This document shows, in pieces, positions 35,039 through 43,772 of a stretch of 64,000 nucleotides of DNA. Each line of letters begins with the position of its first letter. The stretch's first letter is position 1. A program made the position numbers and the translations under genes. The notes below the pieces were generated by a model that had not been told where the DNA came from, ran no database searches, and was given only the letters and a program-made list of their open reading frames with translations. This DNA comes from Mucilaginibacter galii (GTDB lineage: Bacteria; Bacteroidota; Bacteroidia; Sphingobacteriales; Sphingobacteriaceae). Location of the stretch: NCBI RefSeq assembly GCF_014635825.1, contig NZ_BMDO01000001.1, forward strand, positions 682,001 to 746,000, given 5' to 3'.

Positions 35039-36958
35039 TTACTTCTTTGAAGTTGCGCCGGGTATTTGCTGTACCAGCCAGGCTACCACATCATTAGCGG
35101 CTTTAAAATTGTCGAAATCTGCAGGTAGTTTGCGGCCGTCAAGATATTCATTGTAAAACCATGGATCGCCAACGGCCAGCACAGTGCCTTTGCCATATTT
35201 GGCCATAGCTACAGCCACCTCTCCTTTATGATTTAACACCGGTTTTGCAGGTGCCGTAAGGTTAAACGTGCTGATCTCTTTAATATAGATCTTCTTAGCC
35301 GTTTTAAATACCGGGTTACCGGCAGGTATCATAACCGCACCCTGCTCAAATTGACTGCCTTGTACATGGTTAATGCTGTTTTCTTTAAATGGCATACCAA
35401 ATTTGCTCATGAGGGTGTTCATGTGCTTAAATTCAGCATTGCCGGTATCGTTATGTAGTACCAACAACACACCACCTTGCTTTACCCACTCGCTTATAGC
35501 GGTAACATGGGCAGGTTCTACATATTTGGCATCAGGGTTTTCTTTGGGTATATCGGCATCTATAATTACATATACGGCAGCCGGTTTAAGGTTGGCTGTA
35601 GTAGGCGCCTGGTACAAAGTAGCCAGGTTTAAACCATAATTGTTGAATATATGGCCGAATAAGGATATCCCATTATTATCACGCTGCTCCCATTTGTAGT
35701 GGGTAGGCACCATTTTACCGGTGATGTCTTTCTTACGCTCGCTGTTAAAGTAGCTGTCCAGCATTACGGCTTTGTCTTTACCCTTAGCTAAATCGGCTCT
35801 TCTTTCCATCTCTACACTGGCCTGGATGAAAGCACCAACACCCTTAGCATCATTGGTTACTACTTTTTCTTTCAGGTAGTACTCGTAGCTGCCGTCGCGA
35901 TATGGGTCGCCGCCTAAGCCTGCTACGCTTACAGTACCGTTCAAATTAATGTTGCCGTCCGCATCGGTAGAGATAAACTTGTTAATGATGCCTTTATAAC
36001 CGCTATCAGCTATTTTTAAAAAGTAGTCGGGCAGGTTATGCTGCCGAACACCTTTAGCCAAGGTGTATACGAACATGCAAGAAGCCGATGCTTCGAGGTA
36101 GTTGCCTTTTGAGGCACCTTTATCCAATACCTGGTACCACAAGCCCGACGGTTTATCCTGGTATTTAGCAACAGCAGTGGCAAAGCGGTTAAGAATTACC
36201 AACAATTCGGCACGTTTAGGATGATTGGCCGGCATTTGATCTAAAACATCAACCAGCGCCATACCGTACCAGCCCATAGCCCGTCCCCAAAAATTGGGCG
36301 ACTGGCCTGTTTTTGGGTTAGACCAGCGTTCTTTATGGCTTTGATCCCAGGCATGGTACAGCAACCCGGTTTTAGAGTCGCGTGCCATTCTTTCCATCAG
36401 GATAAATTGTTTGGCAATATCGTTAAAAGCGGTGTCTTCGTGAAAAGCATTAGCGTACTCCGCATAAAATGGTTCGCCCATGTACAGTCCATCCAGCCAC
36501 ATTTGGTTAGGATAGCGTTTCTTATGCCAAAAACCACCTTCGGGTACCCGCGGCTGTTTACTTAGTTGCTCGCGCAATATTTTTACCGTCTTGTAATATT
36601 TTTCGGTACCCAGCACCTGGTAAAGCGACAATACCGTACGACCACATAAAATGTTGTCGATGTTGTGGTCCTCTATTTTGTAACCCTTAATGGTACCATC
36701 GTCATTAAGGTGGACATCTACCCTATTTTTGATATACTGGAAATATTTACGGTCGGCAGTTTGCAGCCATACATCTTCAATACCTCTCCAAACCACACCT
36801 TGCTCATAAGTCCAGTGGGCTTTCATAGTATCAGGCCAAACCTTCATCGCTGTTTGTGCCATGCGCTGCGAATATGGCTGCGCCTGAGCATATTGGATGC
36901 TCAACAGCAGCAATAAAAAGCCAAAAAGTTTTTTACTCATTAGTTTTATAAATCTCAT
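35039..36958 (-). CDS. GH105 unsaturated rhamnogalacturonyl hydrolase with C-terminal DUF4350 domain
   Basis: A 639-residue secreted protein. After a signal peptide (LFGFLLLLLSIQYAQA) the GH88/GH105 (alpha/alpha)6 domain spans about 25-395, with HWTYEQGVVWRGIEDVW, ERWSNPKTGQSPNFWGRAMGW split over two helices, and WYGMALVDVLD. The C-terminal third (about 430-635) is a DUF4350/GATase1-like fold (VYVIIDADIPKENPDAKYV, VKQGGVLLVLHNDTGN). GH105 enzymes release the unsaturated galacturonyl unit from rhamnogalacturonan oligomers, yielding rhamnose-ended products. An alternative start about 18 nt further in (MSKKLFGFLL) is equally plausible. It leads the uxaB-uxaA operon. Confidence 0.94.
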   Translation of the reverse strand: MRFIKLMSKKLFGFLLLLLSIQYAQAQPYSQRMAQTAMKVWPDTMKAHWTYEQGVVWRGIEDVWLQTADRKYFQYIKNRVDVHLNDDGTIKGYKIEDHNIDNILCGRTVLSLYQVLGTEKYYKTVKILREQLSKQPRVPEGGFWHKKRYPNQMWLDGLYMGEPFYAEYANAFHEDTAFNDIAKQFILMERMARDSKTGLLYHAWDQSHKERWSNPKTGQSPNFWGRAMGWYGMALVDVLDQMPANHPKRAELLVILNRFATAVAKYQDKPSGLWYQVLDKGASKGNYLEASASCMFVYTLAKGVRQHNLPDYFLKIADSGYKGIINKFISTDADGNINLNGTVSVAGLGGDPYRDGSYEYYLKEKVVTNDAKGVGAFIQASVEMERRADLAKGKDKAVMLDSYFNSERKKDITGKMVPTHYKWEQRDNNGISLFGHIFNNYGLNLATLYQAPTTANLKPAAVYVIIDADIPKENPDAKYVEPAHVTAISEWVKQGGVLLVLHNDTGNAEFKHMNTLMSKFGMPFKENSINHVQGSQFEQGAVMIPAGNPVFKTAKKIYIKEISTFNLTAPAKPVLNHKGEVAVAMAKYGKGTVLAVGDPWFYNEYLDGRKLPADFDNFKAANDVVAWLVQQIPGATSKK

Positions 36959-37241
36959 AACTGATTATAGTACCGATAAGCGTTTCGCCCTATCAGCTGG
37001 TTTATAATTTGGTTAGGTTGTTACGCCAATGCACAATTCTACTTATATTTTTGAGCATTAACATAGTTTTTGAGCCTAAAAATCTGTGCAATCGTTCCCA
37101 ATGGGCCTAATTTATAACGGTCAAATATATTTCATTTACAAACCTGTACTATCCTGCCGCAACCTGTATAGTCGGCAGAAAATATCGTACAATAGATAAG
37201 CTGATGTTTACACTTGGCAAGAATTACTACCTGACATCAAC
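36959..37241. promoter_or_regulatory. Gene-free upstream region of the GH105-uxaBA operon
   Basis: No ORF of note. The minus strand carries an exact TAnnTTTG box (TATATTTG) at 37122-37129, which would give a leader of about 155 nt before the GH105 gene; no -33 TTG at standard spacing was found. The stretch also has several CCTGTA repeats (near 37143, 37163) of unknown meaning. Confidence 0.35.
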
Positions 37242-37272
37242 AAAAAAGGCTTGTTCGTAACGAACAAGCCTT
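37242..37272 (-). terminator. Terminator after the DUF4394 gene
   Basis: AAGGCTTGTTCG and CGAACAAGCCTT form a perfect 12-bp stem with a 3-nt loop, followed on the minus strand by a run of T. It lies 35 bp past the DUF4394 stop. Confidence 0.9.
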
Positions 37273-37306
37273 CAGGATCTTTATATTTTATTATTTAATT
37301 CAAATA

Positions 37307-38845
37307 TTAAAAGCCTAAGCCTAATGCAAAGCCACGCATGCTTTGTGTAAGCGTGCTGCCCGCAGTTGCAAAACCTGTAGTAAGGTTAATAGCATATAAA
37401 CGGGTAGTAGTACCAACGGTTAACACCGCATAGCCTGTGTTACTCTTTGCGCTGATATCAAAACCATTAGCGGCATCAATAGTAACACCTAATGAACCTA
37501 CTTCGGTTAATGTACCGTCGTTAGGTGGATCTTGTCTGTATAGTTTACCGGTTTGTGAATTAATATCATACAGTACCGTAGTGGTGGCACCGGCAAAGTT
37601 ATTGGTATAGGCGGCACCGTTAACAAACTGACTTGCTGTAGTAAGCGGACCATCAACACCGGCAATCGTACCATCATTAGGATTAAGGCGCAGGTTTTGA
37701 CCGGTGTTACTTACCACGCGAATGCGGTCAACTGTTGGGTTAAAATCAAACCCGAACGAAGTACCCGACAATGCAGTAGCAAACGCTGCCGTACCTACTG
37801 CCGTTGCGGCACCAGATGCTGCGTTGATGGTGTATAAACGGCTTGAGCTTCCCAAACCATAAAGCTGTCCGTTCACGGGTCTGAAATCGATGCCTAAAAT
37901 GCTTTCGCCGGCTTGAAGACCAGTGATAGCTTTAGCCACAGGAGTTGGGCTTGCAGCGCCCGGGTTAAAGATCAACAGTTCATTATTCGCACTTACGCCA
38001 TAAGCCACCGGATCGGTGGTGATAGCCATACTGATTACTTTATTGTTAAAAGTAGCTGCCTGATAAGCTTTGCCGGTAGCCAGGTCAATTACATACATAC
38101 CTTGTGTGGTACCAACGGTAATAGGCGCCAGTGCAGATTTGCTGTCTGGAGCAATGTCAAAATCGGCTACAGCTGTGGCCTCAACGCCTAAATTACCTAC
38201 TTCAACCAGTTTGCCATCGTTAGGTGGATCTTGCTTGTAAAGCTTTTTAGTTACGGCATCAATGTCGTACAAAATGGTGGTAGCAGCACCAGCACGATTT
38301 TCAGTGTAGGCTACTGATGATACTTTTGCACCAACAGCACCATTGATAACCGCATCAACCGTTACGGCACCTGTTTCAGGATTGATACGCAGGTTTTGAC
38401 CATTGCTGCTTACCAGCCTGATGCGATCAACTGTTGGATTAAAATCGATACCTACTGTAGTCCCATCAATCGCAGGGGTAAATGGTGTGGCGTTTATAGC
38501 ACGCGCAACGCCAGTAGTTGGGTTTATTACATAAACACGGCTACCGCTCGAAACACCGTATAACTCGCCGGTAGCAGGCCTGTAATCAATGGCCAGCATA
38601 TTTTCGCCCGACTGCATGCCAGTAATAGTAGCTTGCTGGGTAAGCGCTGCACCTGTTTGGGCGTTAAAGGCAACCAGTTTATTATCTTGCGTTAAGGCAA
38701 CTACATTTACATTGGGGGCAATTACAAACTGCTCGCCAGGGGTATAGTCATCATTGCTTTTTGAACAGGATGCGACAAATAAAGACAAAGCTACAGCACC
38801 AATAGCCGCTGCTTTCATAGGAATAAAAGTTTTGAATGTTTTCAT
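37307..38845 (-). CDS. Lipoprotein with two DUF4394 domains
   Basis: A 512-residue lipoprotein (lipobox SLFVASC). The mature part is two tandem DUF4394 domains of about 230 residues each, clearly duplicated: GVDFNPTVDRIR-type blocks occur as VGIDFNPTVDRIRLVSSNGQ and FGFDFNPTVDRIRVVSNTGQ, and YKQDPPNDGKLVEVGNLGV pairs with YRQDPPNDGTLTEVGSLGV. Each is a beta-rich, propeller-like repeat with aspartates that could bind calcium. Function is unknown; the family is often secreted or surface anchored. The gene lies 65 nt after a small membrane-protein gene on the same strand. Confidence 0.9.
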   Translation of the reverse strand: MKTFKTFIPMKAAAIGAVALSLFVASCSKSNDDYTPGEQFVIAPNVNVVALTQDNKLVAFNAQTGAALTQQATITGMQSGENMLAIDYRPATGELYGVSSGSRVYVINPTTGVARAINATPFTPAIDGTTVGIDFNPTVDRIRLVSSNGQNLRINPETGAVTVDAVINGAVGAKVSSVAYTENRAGAATTILYDIDAVTKKLYKQDPPNDGKLVEVGNLGVEATAVADFDIAPDSKSALAPITVGTTQGMYVIDLATGKAYQAATFNNKVISMAITTDPVAYGVSANNELLIFNPGAASPTPVAKAITGLQAGESILGIDFRPVNGQLYGLGSSSRLYTINAASGAATAVGTAAFATALSGTSFGFDFNPTVDRIRVVSNTGQNLRLNPNDGTIAGVDGPLTTASQFVNGAAYTNNFAGATTTVLYDINSQTGKLYRQDPPNDGTLTEVGSLGVTIDAANGFDISAKSNTGYAVLTVGTTTRLYAINLTTGFATAGSTLTQSMRGFALGLGF

Positions 38846-38910
38846 ATTAATAAGATATACGTAAGAAGAACCGGGGCTGAAACAGCATCCCGTAATTAAA
38901 AAAGACTTTA

Positions 38911-39270
38911 TTAGGCAGAAATACGATCTGGAGGGGGCGTTAGTACCGTAATTAAAGGCACTTTAACGCTCAGAAACAACGGCACCGGATAGGCAACTAC
39001 ATGAGCATGAACCGTTAAGCCTGGCATTTCAAAAACGCCGGGCCAAATAAATTCCGTGAACTTTTGGCCTTCGGTTTTACTATCCTGTTGCTTGTCGCTT
39101 TGATCCTGGTTGTCTTCGGCAAGTAATTGCTGAGTTTTTACAGAACCTCCGCCGTTTACACAATTTAAAGATACGCGGCCAATAAAAGTCACCAGCAAAA
39201 CGAGTGCAATAAGCCCGTATATCCTGTTGCATGGAGATATTTTACGGTTTATGACTATATTGCGTTGCAT
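38911..39270 (-). CDS. Hypothetical single-pass membrane protein
   Basis: A 119-residue protein with a basic N-terminus and one helix near 18-36 (IYGLIALVLLVTFIGRVSL), then a charged low-complexity segment (DNQDQSDKQQDSKTEGQKF) and a C-terminal hydrophobic, proline-rich stretch (LSVKVPLITVLTPPPDRISA). No family was recognised. The codon use looks like that of its neighbours, and it fills the gap between the ComEA-like gene and the DUF4394 gene on the same strand, which supports a real but lineage-specific gene. Confidence 0.65.
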   Translation of the reverse strand: MQRNIVINRKISPCNRIYGLIALVLLVTFIGRVSLNCVNGGGSVKTQQLLAEDNQDQSDKQQDSKTEGQKFTEFIWPGVFEMPGLTVHAHVVAYPVPLFLSVKVPLITVLTPPPDRISA

Positions 39271-39377
39271 TAAAGAGATTTACGAACTTTGATGCAATAA
39301 AGATTTAAACCAGCAATTGTTTCAACTCCGGCTGTTTACCTTACAACCGCTATGGGTAAACACAATCAATGGCGACG

Positions 39378-40244
39378 TTATTTGACCGACATATAAGGTT
39401 TGATCTTTTTGAGTACGCTCTCATCCAGTATGGCAACATTGCTCAATTCATTGAAAGATTCATAATCGCCGTGCTGCTTGCGGTATTGGATTATGGCATT
39501 CATTTGCTTGAAGCTGAGGTAGGGAAAATTTTTCAGGTCTTCAAACTCGGCTTTATTGATATTGATCTTTCTAACTTTTCGTACATCAATAGTAAATTGC
39601 TTTTGCACATCGGCGTAACGCATATCATCCATGCCAAAAACCTCAAGAAGCTGGCGCTTGCTATGAAAACCGCCCAGGCGTTTGCGATATTGAACTATAC
39701 GCCGTGCAAATGCAGGGCCTATGCCGTTGAGTTGTGTTAGCATTGCCGAATCGGCAGCGTTTAGCTCAACCTTTTTTAAAACTTTGTCTGCTCTTTTTGC
39801 ATCAGCCTCAGGTAACTGGATGTATGGTGCCAGCCGTTCATAATCACCCTCACTAAGAGTATACATCTTTTTAACGTCTGCCTTGCTATAAAACCGGCCG
39901 CCTTTTGCCTCATAATTTTTTATCCCTTTAATTTGGCGAGGGGTTAAGCCCAATTGTTGCCACTTTTCAACAGGCAAATGGTTAGGGTCAAAAGCAAATA
40001 GTTTAATTGGGACTATCTTTCCGGTTTGGTGTCCTTCATCTTCTGGCGGCTTTCCTGTTACTCCGGCTTTCTTAAGCTGAGCCACAGCCTGGTCAAATCC
40101 CTTTAAATTTAAAATACTATCTTTATGAAAATAGCGATATGCATAAGGTGCCGCCAATACGCCTACAATCAGGAGCACCAGTACGACTAAGCCGTTCCAT
40201 TCGGTTTTGGTTATAATTAGGTAATTTTTAACGGGCGATTTCAA
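39378..40244 (-). CDS. ComEA-like helix-hairpin-helix DNA-binding protein
   Basis: A 288-residue protein with one N-terminal membrane helix (NGLVVLVLLIVGVLAAPYAY) and three helix-hairpin-helix units: LTPRQIKGIKNYEAKGGRF, LNAADSAMLTQLNGIGPAFA with RIVQYRKRLGGF, and ININKAEFEDLKNFPYLSFK with AIIQYRKQHGDY. This layout is that of ComEA-family proteins, which bind double-stranded DNA at the cell envelope in natural transformation, although in Bacteroidota many such proteins have no proven link to competence. It is divergent from the acyltransferase gene (66-bp gap) and has no com genes near it. Confidence 0.88.
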   Translation of the reverse strand: MKSPVKNYLIITKTEWNGLVVLVLLIVGVLAAPYAYRYFHKDSILNLKGFDQAVAQLKKAGVTGKPPEDEGHQTGKIVPIKLFAFDPNHLPVEKWQQLGLTPRQIKGIKNYEAKGGRFYSKADVKKMYTLSEGDYERLAPYIQLPEADAKRADKVLKKVELNAADSAMLTQLNGIGPAFARRIVQYRKRLGGFHSKRQLLEVFGMDDMRYADVQKQFTIDVRKVRKININKAEFEDLKNFPYLSFKQMNAIIQYRKQHGDYESFNELSNVAILDESVLKKIKPYMSVK

Positions 40245-40310
40245 TGCGAAGAGCTAACAGGAGGTCAAATTAACTATTTTTATGGAAATTTGCCCTGATA
40301 CACCTATACA

Positions 40311-42065
40311 ATGAAGATTATAACCACAGATGAATTTGCCAAAGCTACCAAACTCGACAGGCTGAAAATGCCCGGTTTAGCCGCTTTGCTAATGGAACTG
40401 ATGAAAATAAACCAGGTGAACGATTTGTTTGCCCAGGCTCAGCCCAAACAAGGCCCCGAGTTTGTAGATGCCATTTTAGAGGGTTGCGGGGTAACTGTAG
40501 ACTTTGACCAAAGCGAACTAAAGAACCTGCCCGCCGATGGTGCCTTTATTGCAATAGCAAACCATCCGTATGGTGGTATTGAAGGTATGATTTTGCTTAA
40601 AATACTATGCATGGCCAGGCCGGATGCCAAACTGATGGCTAATTTTCTCCTCAAAAAGATCCCTAATTTAAGTGACTACTTTATAGCTGTAAACCCGTTT
40701 GAGAACGTTGAACATTCGTCAAGCATTAGCGGTATCAAATCTACCTTAGAACTATTGCGCGATGGGACACCCATTGGTATTTTCCCTGCGGGTGAGGTAA
40801 GTACCTATAAGATAAATACCAAACAAGTTACCGACCGCATGTGGCACCCCGTAGTAGGTAAAATTATTGCTAAAGCTAAAGTGCCGGTAGTGCCTATCTA
40901 TTTTCATGGCAACAACGGACTGTTATTCAACCTATTAAGTTTAATACACCCTGCTTTACGCACGGCCAAGCTACCTTCAGAATTATTTAACAAGCAAGGC
41001 CATACCATAAAATTGCGCATTGGCAAGCCCATACAGGTGCAGGATATTCCTAATTATAACAATGCTACGCAACTGCTTAACTTTTTAAGGGCTAAAACTT
41101 ATGCCTTGGGCACAGGCCTGGAAAATGAGAAACGCTTGTTTAATCCGCGCAATCTGTTTAAAATTAAGAAGGAGCCTAAGGAAATAGTACCCCCCACGGC
41201 CAGCGAGTTAATGGAGCGCGAACTGGTTCCTCTACGCGAAAACTACAAGGTCTGGACAGAGAAGAACTACGAAGTATTCATAACCCCTACTGCACTTATC
41301 CCCAATGTGATACGTGAAATTGGACGTTTACGCGAGATCACCTTCCGCGAAATTGGTGAGGGTACAAACAACGCTACCGACTTAGATGAATACGACATTT
41401 ATTACCATCACCTGTTTATTTGGGATGTTAAAACCAGCATGATCGTAGGTGCATACCGTATTGGTATGGGCGACGAAATATTTGAAAGCTTTGGCAAGAA
41501 AGGTTTTTATATTTCTACCCTATTTAAGCTGCGGTCGCAGTTTTCGGATGTATTGCAAAGCAGCCTCGAACTGGGCCGCTCGTGGATACGTAAAGAATAC
41601 CAGCAAAAAGCCCTGCCGCTATTTTTGTTATGGAAAGGTATACTAAAATTTTTGATTGATAATCCACGTTACCGTTACCTGATAGGCCCGGTAAGCATAA
41701 GTAACACCTTCTCCAAGTTCTCTAAATCACTTATTGTTGATTATATTACCCGTAACCATTTTGACCACGAAATGGCGCAGTTTGTAAAACCGCGCAAGCA
41801 ATTCAAGGTTGATTTTTCGAGCATTGATGCCGATGCACTGATGGCCGGCGAGGAGAATTTTAAAAAGCTGGATAACCTGATCTCGGAAATAGAAACGCAC
41901 AATATTAAGGTGCCGGTACTTTTACGCCAGTATATTTCGCTCAATGCGAAGATCATTTGCTTCAACATTGACCCCAAATTTGCCGATTGCCTGGACGGTT
42001 TCCTGGTGCTTGATCTGCATAATGTTCCCAAAGACGTTTTAGAGAAAATAGGCCGGAATATGTAA
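40311..42065 (+). CDS. Fused acyltransferase, OlsF-like aminolipid synthase
   Basis: A 584-residue fusion. Residues about 20-270 form a lysophospholipid-acyltransferase-type domain (ANHPYGGIEGMILL, FPAGEVSTYK, VPVVPIYFHGNNG). Residues about 300-584 form a GNAT/hemolysin-type N-acyltransferase domain (REITFREIGEGTNNATDLDE, DIYYHHLFIWDVKTSMIVGAYRI split, LGRSWIRKEYQQKALPLFLLW). The same order (O-acyltransferase first, N-acyltransferase second) is described for OlsF, which makes ornithine lipid in one polypeptide; related enzymes make glycine lipids in Bacteroidota. The amino acid used cannot be read from sequence. It ends in a strong two-way terminator. Confidence 0.82.
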   Translation: MKIITTDEFAKATKLDRLKMPGLAALLMELMKINQVNDLFAQAQPKQGPEFVDAILEGCGVTVDFDQSELKNLPADGAFIAIANHPYGGIEGMILLKILCMARPDAKLMANFLLKKIPNLSDYFIAVNPFENVEHSSSISGIKSTLELLRDGTPIGIFPAGEVSTYKINTKQVTDRMWHPVVGKIIAKAKVPVVPIYFHGNNGLLFNLLSLIHPALRTAKLPSELFNKQGHTIKLRIGKPIQVQDIPNYNNATQLLNFLRAKTYALGTGLENEKRLFNPRNLFKIKKEPKEIVPPTASELMERELVPLRENYKVWTEKNYEVFITPTALIPNVIREIGRLREITFREIGEGTNNATDLDEYDIYYHHLFIWDVKTSMIVGAYRIGMGDEIFESFGKKGFYISTLFKLRSQFSDVLQSSLELGRSWIRKEYQQKALPLFLLWKGILKFLIDNPRYRYLIGPVSISNTFSKFSKSLIVDYITRNHFDHEMAQFVKPRKQFKVDFSSIDADALMAGEENFKKLDNLISEIETHNIKVPVLLRQYISLNAKIICFNIDPKFADCLDGFLVLDLHNVPKDVLEKIGRNM

Positions 42066-42199
42066 CTAAGTCCCGCAAATTATTAGGAAAAATTGACGTT
42101 ATTCTTCAAAAAATTAGATTTTTCCTCAAAATATTAAAGTGATACATACACCGGGCTTAACAATCCTTTAAAAGTCTAACAAAGCTCCTGATAAAAGCA

Positions 42200-42246
42200 T
42201 TCAAAACAAGTAAGGCCTGCAATTTGCAGGCCTTACTTGTTTTGAA
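42200..42246. terminator. Perfect 23-bp palindrome, two-way terminator
   Basis: Two 23-bp arms are exact inverted copies around a single T; the core is CCTGCAA/TTGCAGG with flanking GTAAGG and outer TTCAAAAC. It lies 135 bp past the acyltransferase stop and 70 bp before the convergent lipoprotein stop. The flanks are A-rich on the left and T-rich on the right, so it can serve both strands. Confidence 0.85.
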
Positions 42247-42252
42247 ATTAAC

Positions 42253-42289
42253 ACAAAAAAAAGAAGCTATCTTTTATGGATAGCTTCTT
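42253..42289 (-). terminator. Terminator after the TonB-receptor/lipoprotein pair
   Basis: AAGAAGCTATC and GATAGCTTCTT form a perfect 11-bp stem with a 7-nt loop, followed on the minus strand by a run of eight T. It lies about 27 bp past the lipoprotein stop. Confidence 0.9.
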
Positions 42290-42315
42290 AATATTTTAAG
42301 GTTTAGGAAATATGA

Positions 42316-43695
42316 TTACTTGTTGAATACAGCCCAACCGGTAGTCCAGTTAGTGGTACCCATAGCACCCTTAAAGGTTGGCGTAACTTCGAAACCGTTA
42401 GCGGTGGTAAAGTTACCTGTAAAGCTGGCTCCGGTTAATAATGATGAACCAGTTTTAGGCATCAGGTTAGGAGAAGATACATTGAATGCATCAGTAATGT
42501 TAGCATCAGCAGGATTGGTTAAGATAGACAAACCGGTTGCCAATGTTTGCATTTGAGCAGCAGTTAAACCGTTGGTTACATCGGTACCAATGTTGAACGG
42601 ACTTGCAGCTACTGACTGAATTACGTTGTTTTTAAATACGCTTGTACCTGCTACATAAGCAGCAGCAGTTTCGGTAGACTCGATAGAGAATGAGGCTTGT
42701 TGGCTACCCAAGAATACAGAGTTTGTAATTTCAAACTCAGCACCTCTTCTGAAACGTGCACCAAAGCCATAGTTTGCCAATACAGGGCTGGCAGTGTTGT
42801 TAGGGCCAATAGCAGTTAAGTTTGATATACGAGCGTGGGTAATGGGCGTAGTAGTGTATCCTTTTGATGAAGCACTAACGTTATCCCACTCCAGGTTATT
42901 AGAGAAATCGCCACCTGATTTAGTATCGGTAAATGCAGGGTCTTTGATAGAGATCAGGTACTGTAAGTTACCACGGTATCCGTCATCAAAATCAAAATCA
43001 TCATCGGCACAGTTGTAGGCAATTAAATATTTAGCGTTAAATGTTCCGCCAAAAAACTCAAAAGCATCATCTAAACCGCGGATAACCTCAATATGGTCAA
43101 CAGTAGTACCACTACCTACACCGTACATACTTAAACCGTTAACCTCATCGTTAGGGTTAGCTGTTTTACCGGCATACTCAATGCGGATGTATTGTAAGAA
43201 GCCTGAGTTATCATTAGCTACAGTACCACCAAATTTATTATAATTAGCATCTGTAACACCTTCCATTTGAGCGTGGTTACCGTTGCCTGGTGCATTACCA
43301 CCCACAACAACACCACCTAAATCACCTGCCACAGGCGAAGCTTCGGCCGATGTAAATACGATTGGCTCTGTAGCAGTACCTTTGGCATCAATTTTCGAAC
43401 CGCGGGTAATTACCAGTACGCCTGCATTTGCTCTGCGGCTTACAATTTTAGTACCTGGCTGTATAGTGATGGTTGCGTTGTTGGTCACATACACAAAACC
43501 ATCAAGCGTCCATGTTTTATCTTTAGTAAGGGTAACGCTTGTAGTAATAGCACCTGTTAAAGTAGTGCTGGTCGGAACAGGAGTAGTTGGGGGTATTACT
43601 ACTGGAGTTTCCGTGTCTGCGTTATCATCACTGCATGATGAAAATAAGCTAACGGATAACAATCCTACAAGTAGCAAAGAGCTGATTTTTTTCAT
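42316..43695 (-). CDS. Outer-membrane lipoprotein, probable beta-helix, partner of TonB receptor
   Basis: A 459-residue lipoprotein (lipobox VSLFSSCSDDN), with a Thr/Pro linker (PPTTPVPTSTTLTG) and then a repetitive beta-rich body: WTLDGFVYVTNNATITIQPG, VLVITRGSKIDAKGTATEPI, GLSMYGVGSGTTVDHIEVIR and ISNLTAIGPNNTA suggest a right-handed parallel beta-helix. It follows the TonB receptor gene by 77 nt, on the same strand, and ends at a terminator. The pair is a common arrangement in Bacteroidota, and a surface ligand-capture role for the lipoprotein is inferred. Ligand unknown. Confidence 0.82.
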   Translation of the reverse strand: MKKISSLLLVGLLSVSLFSSCSDDNADTETPVVIPPTTPVPTSTTLTGAITTSVTLTKDKTWTLDGFVYVTNNATITIQPGTKIVSRRANAGVLVITRGSKIDAKGTATEPIVFTSAEASPVAGDLGGVVVGGNAPGNGNHAQMEGVTDANYNKFGGTVANDNSGFLQYIRIEYAGKTANPNDEVNGLSMYGVGSGTTVDHIEVIRGLDDAFEFFGGTFNAKYLIAYNCADDDFDFDDGYRGNLQYLISIKDPAFTDTKSGGDFSNNLEWDNVSASSKGYTTTPITHARISNLTAIGPNNTASPVLANYGFGARFRRGAEFEITNSVFLGSQQASFSIESTETAAAYVAGTSVFKNNVIQSVAASPFNIGTDVTNGLTAAQMQTLATGLSILTNPADANITDAFNVSSPNLMPKTGSSLLTGASFTGNFTTANGFEVTPTFKGAMGTTNWTTGWAVFNK

Positions 43696-43772
43696 TTTCT
43701 ATTTTTTTTGTAAAGGTCGCCCACTTATGTTAACTGACTTATGTGCTTATGTTAAGTGTTTGTTATCTTAAT

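Noticed and set aside
42316..43695. Transporter label often given to this lipoprotein type
   Set aside because: There are no membrane helices beyond the signal peptide; the body is beta-rich and surface anchored.
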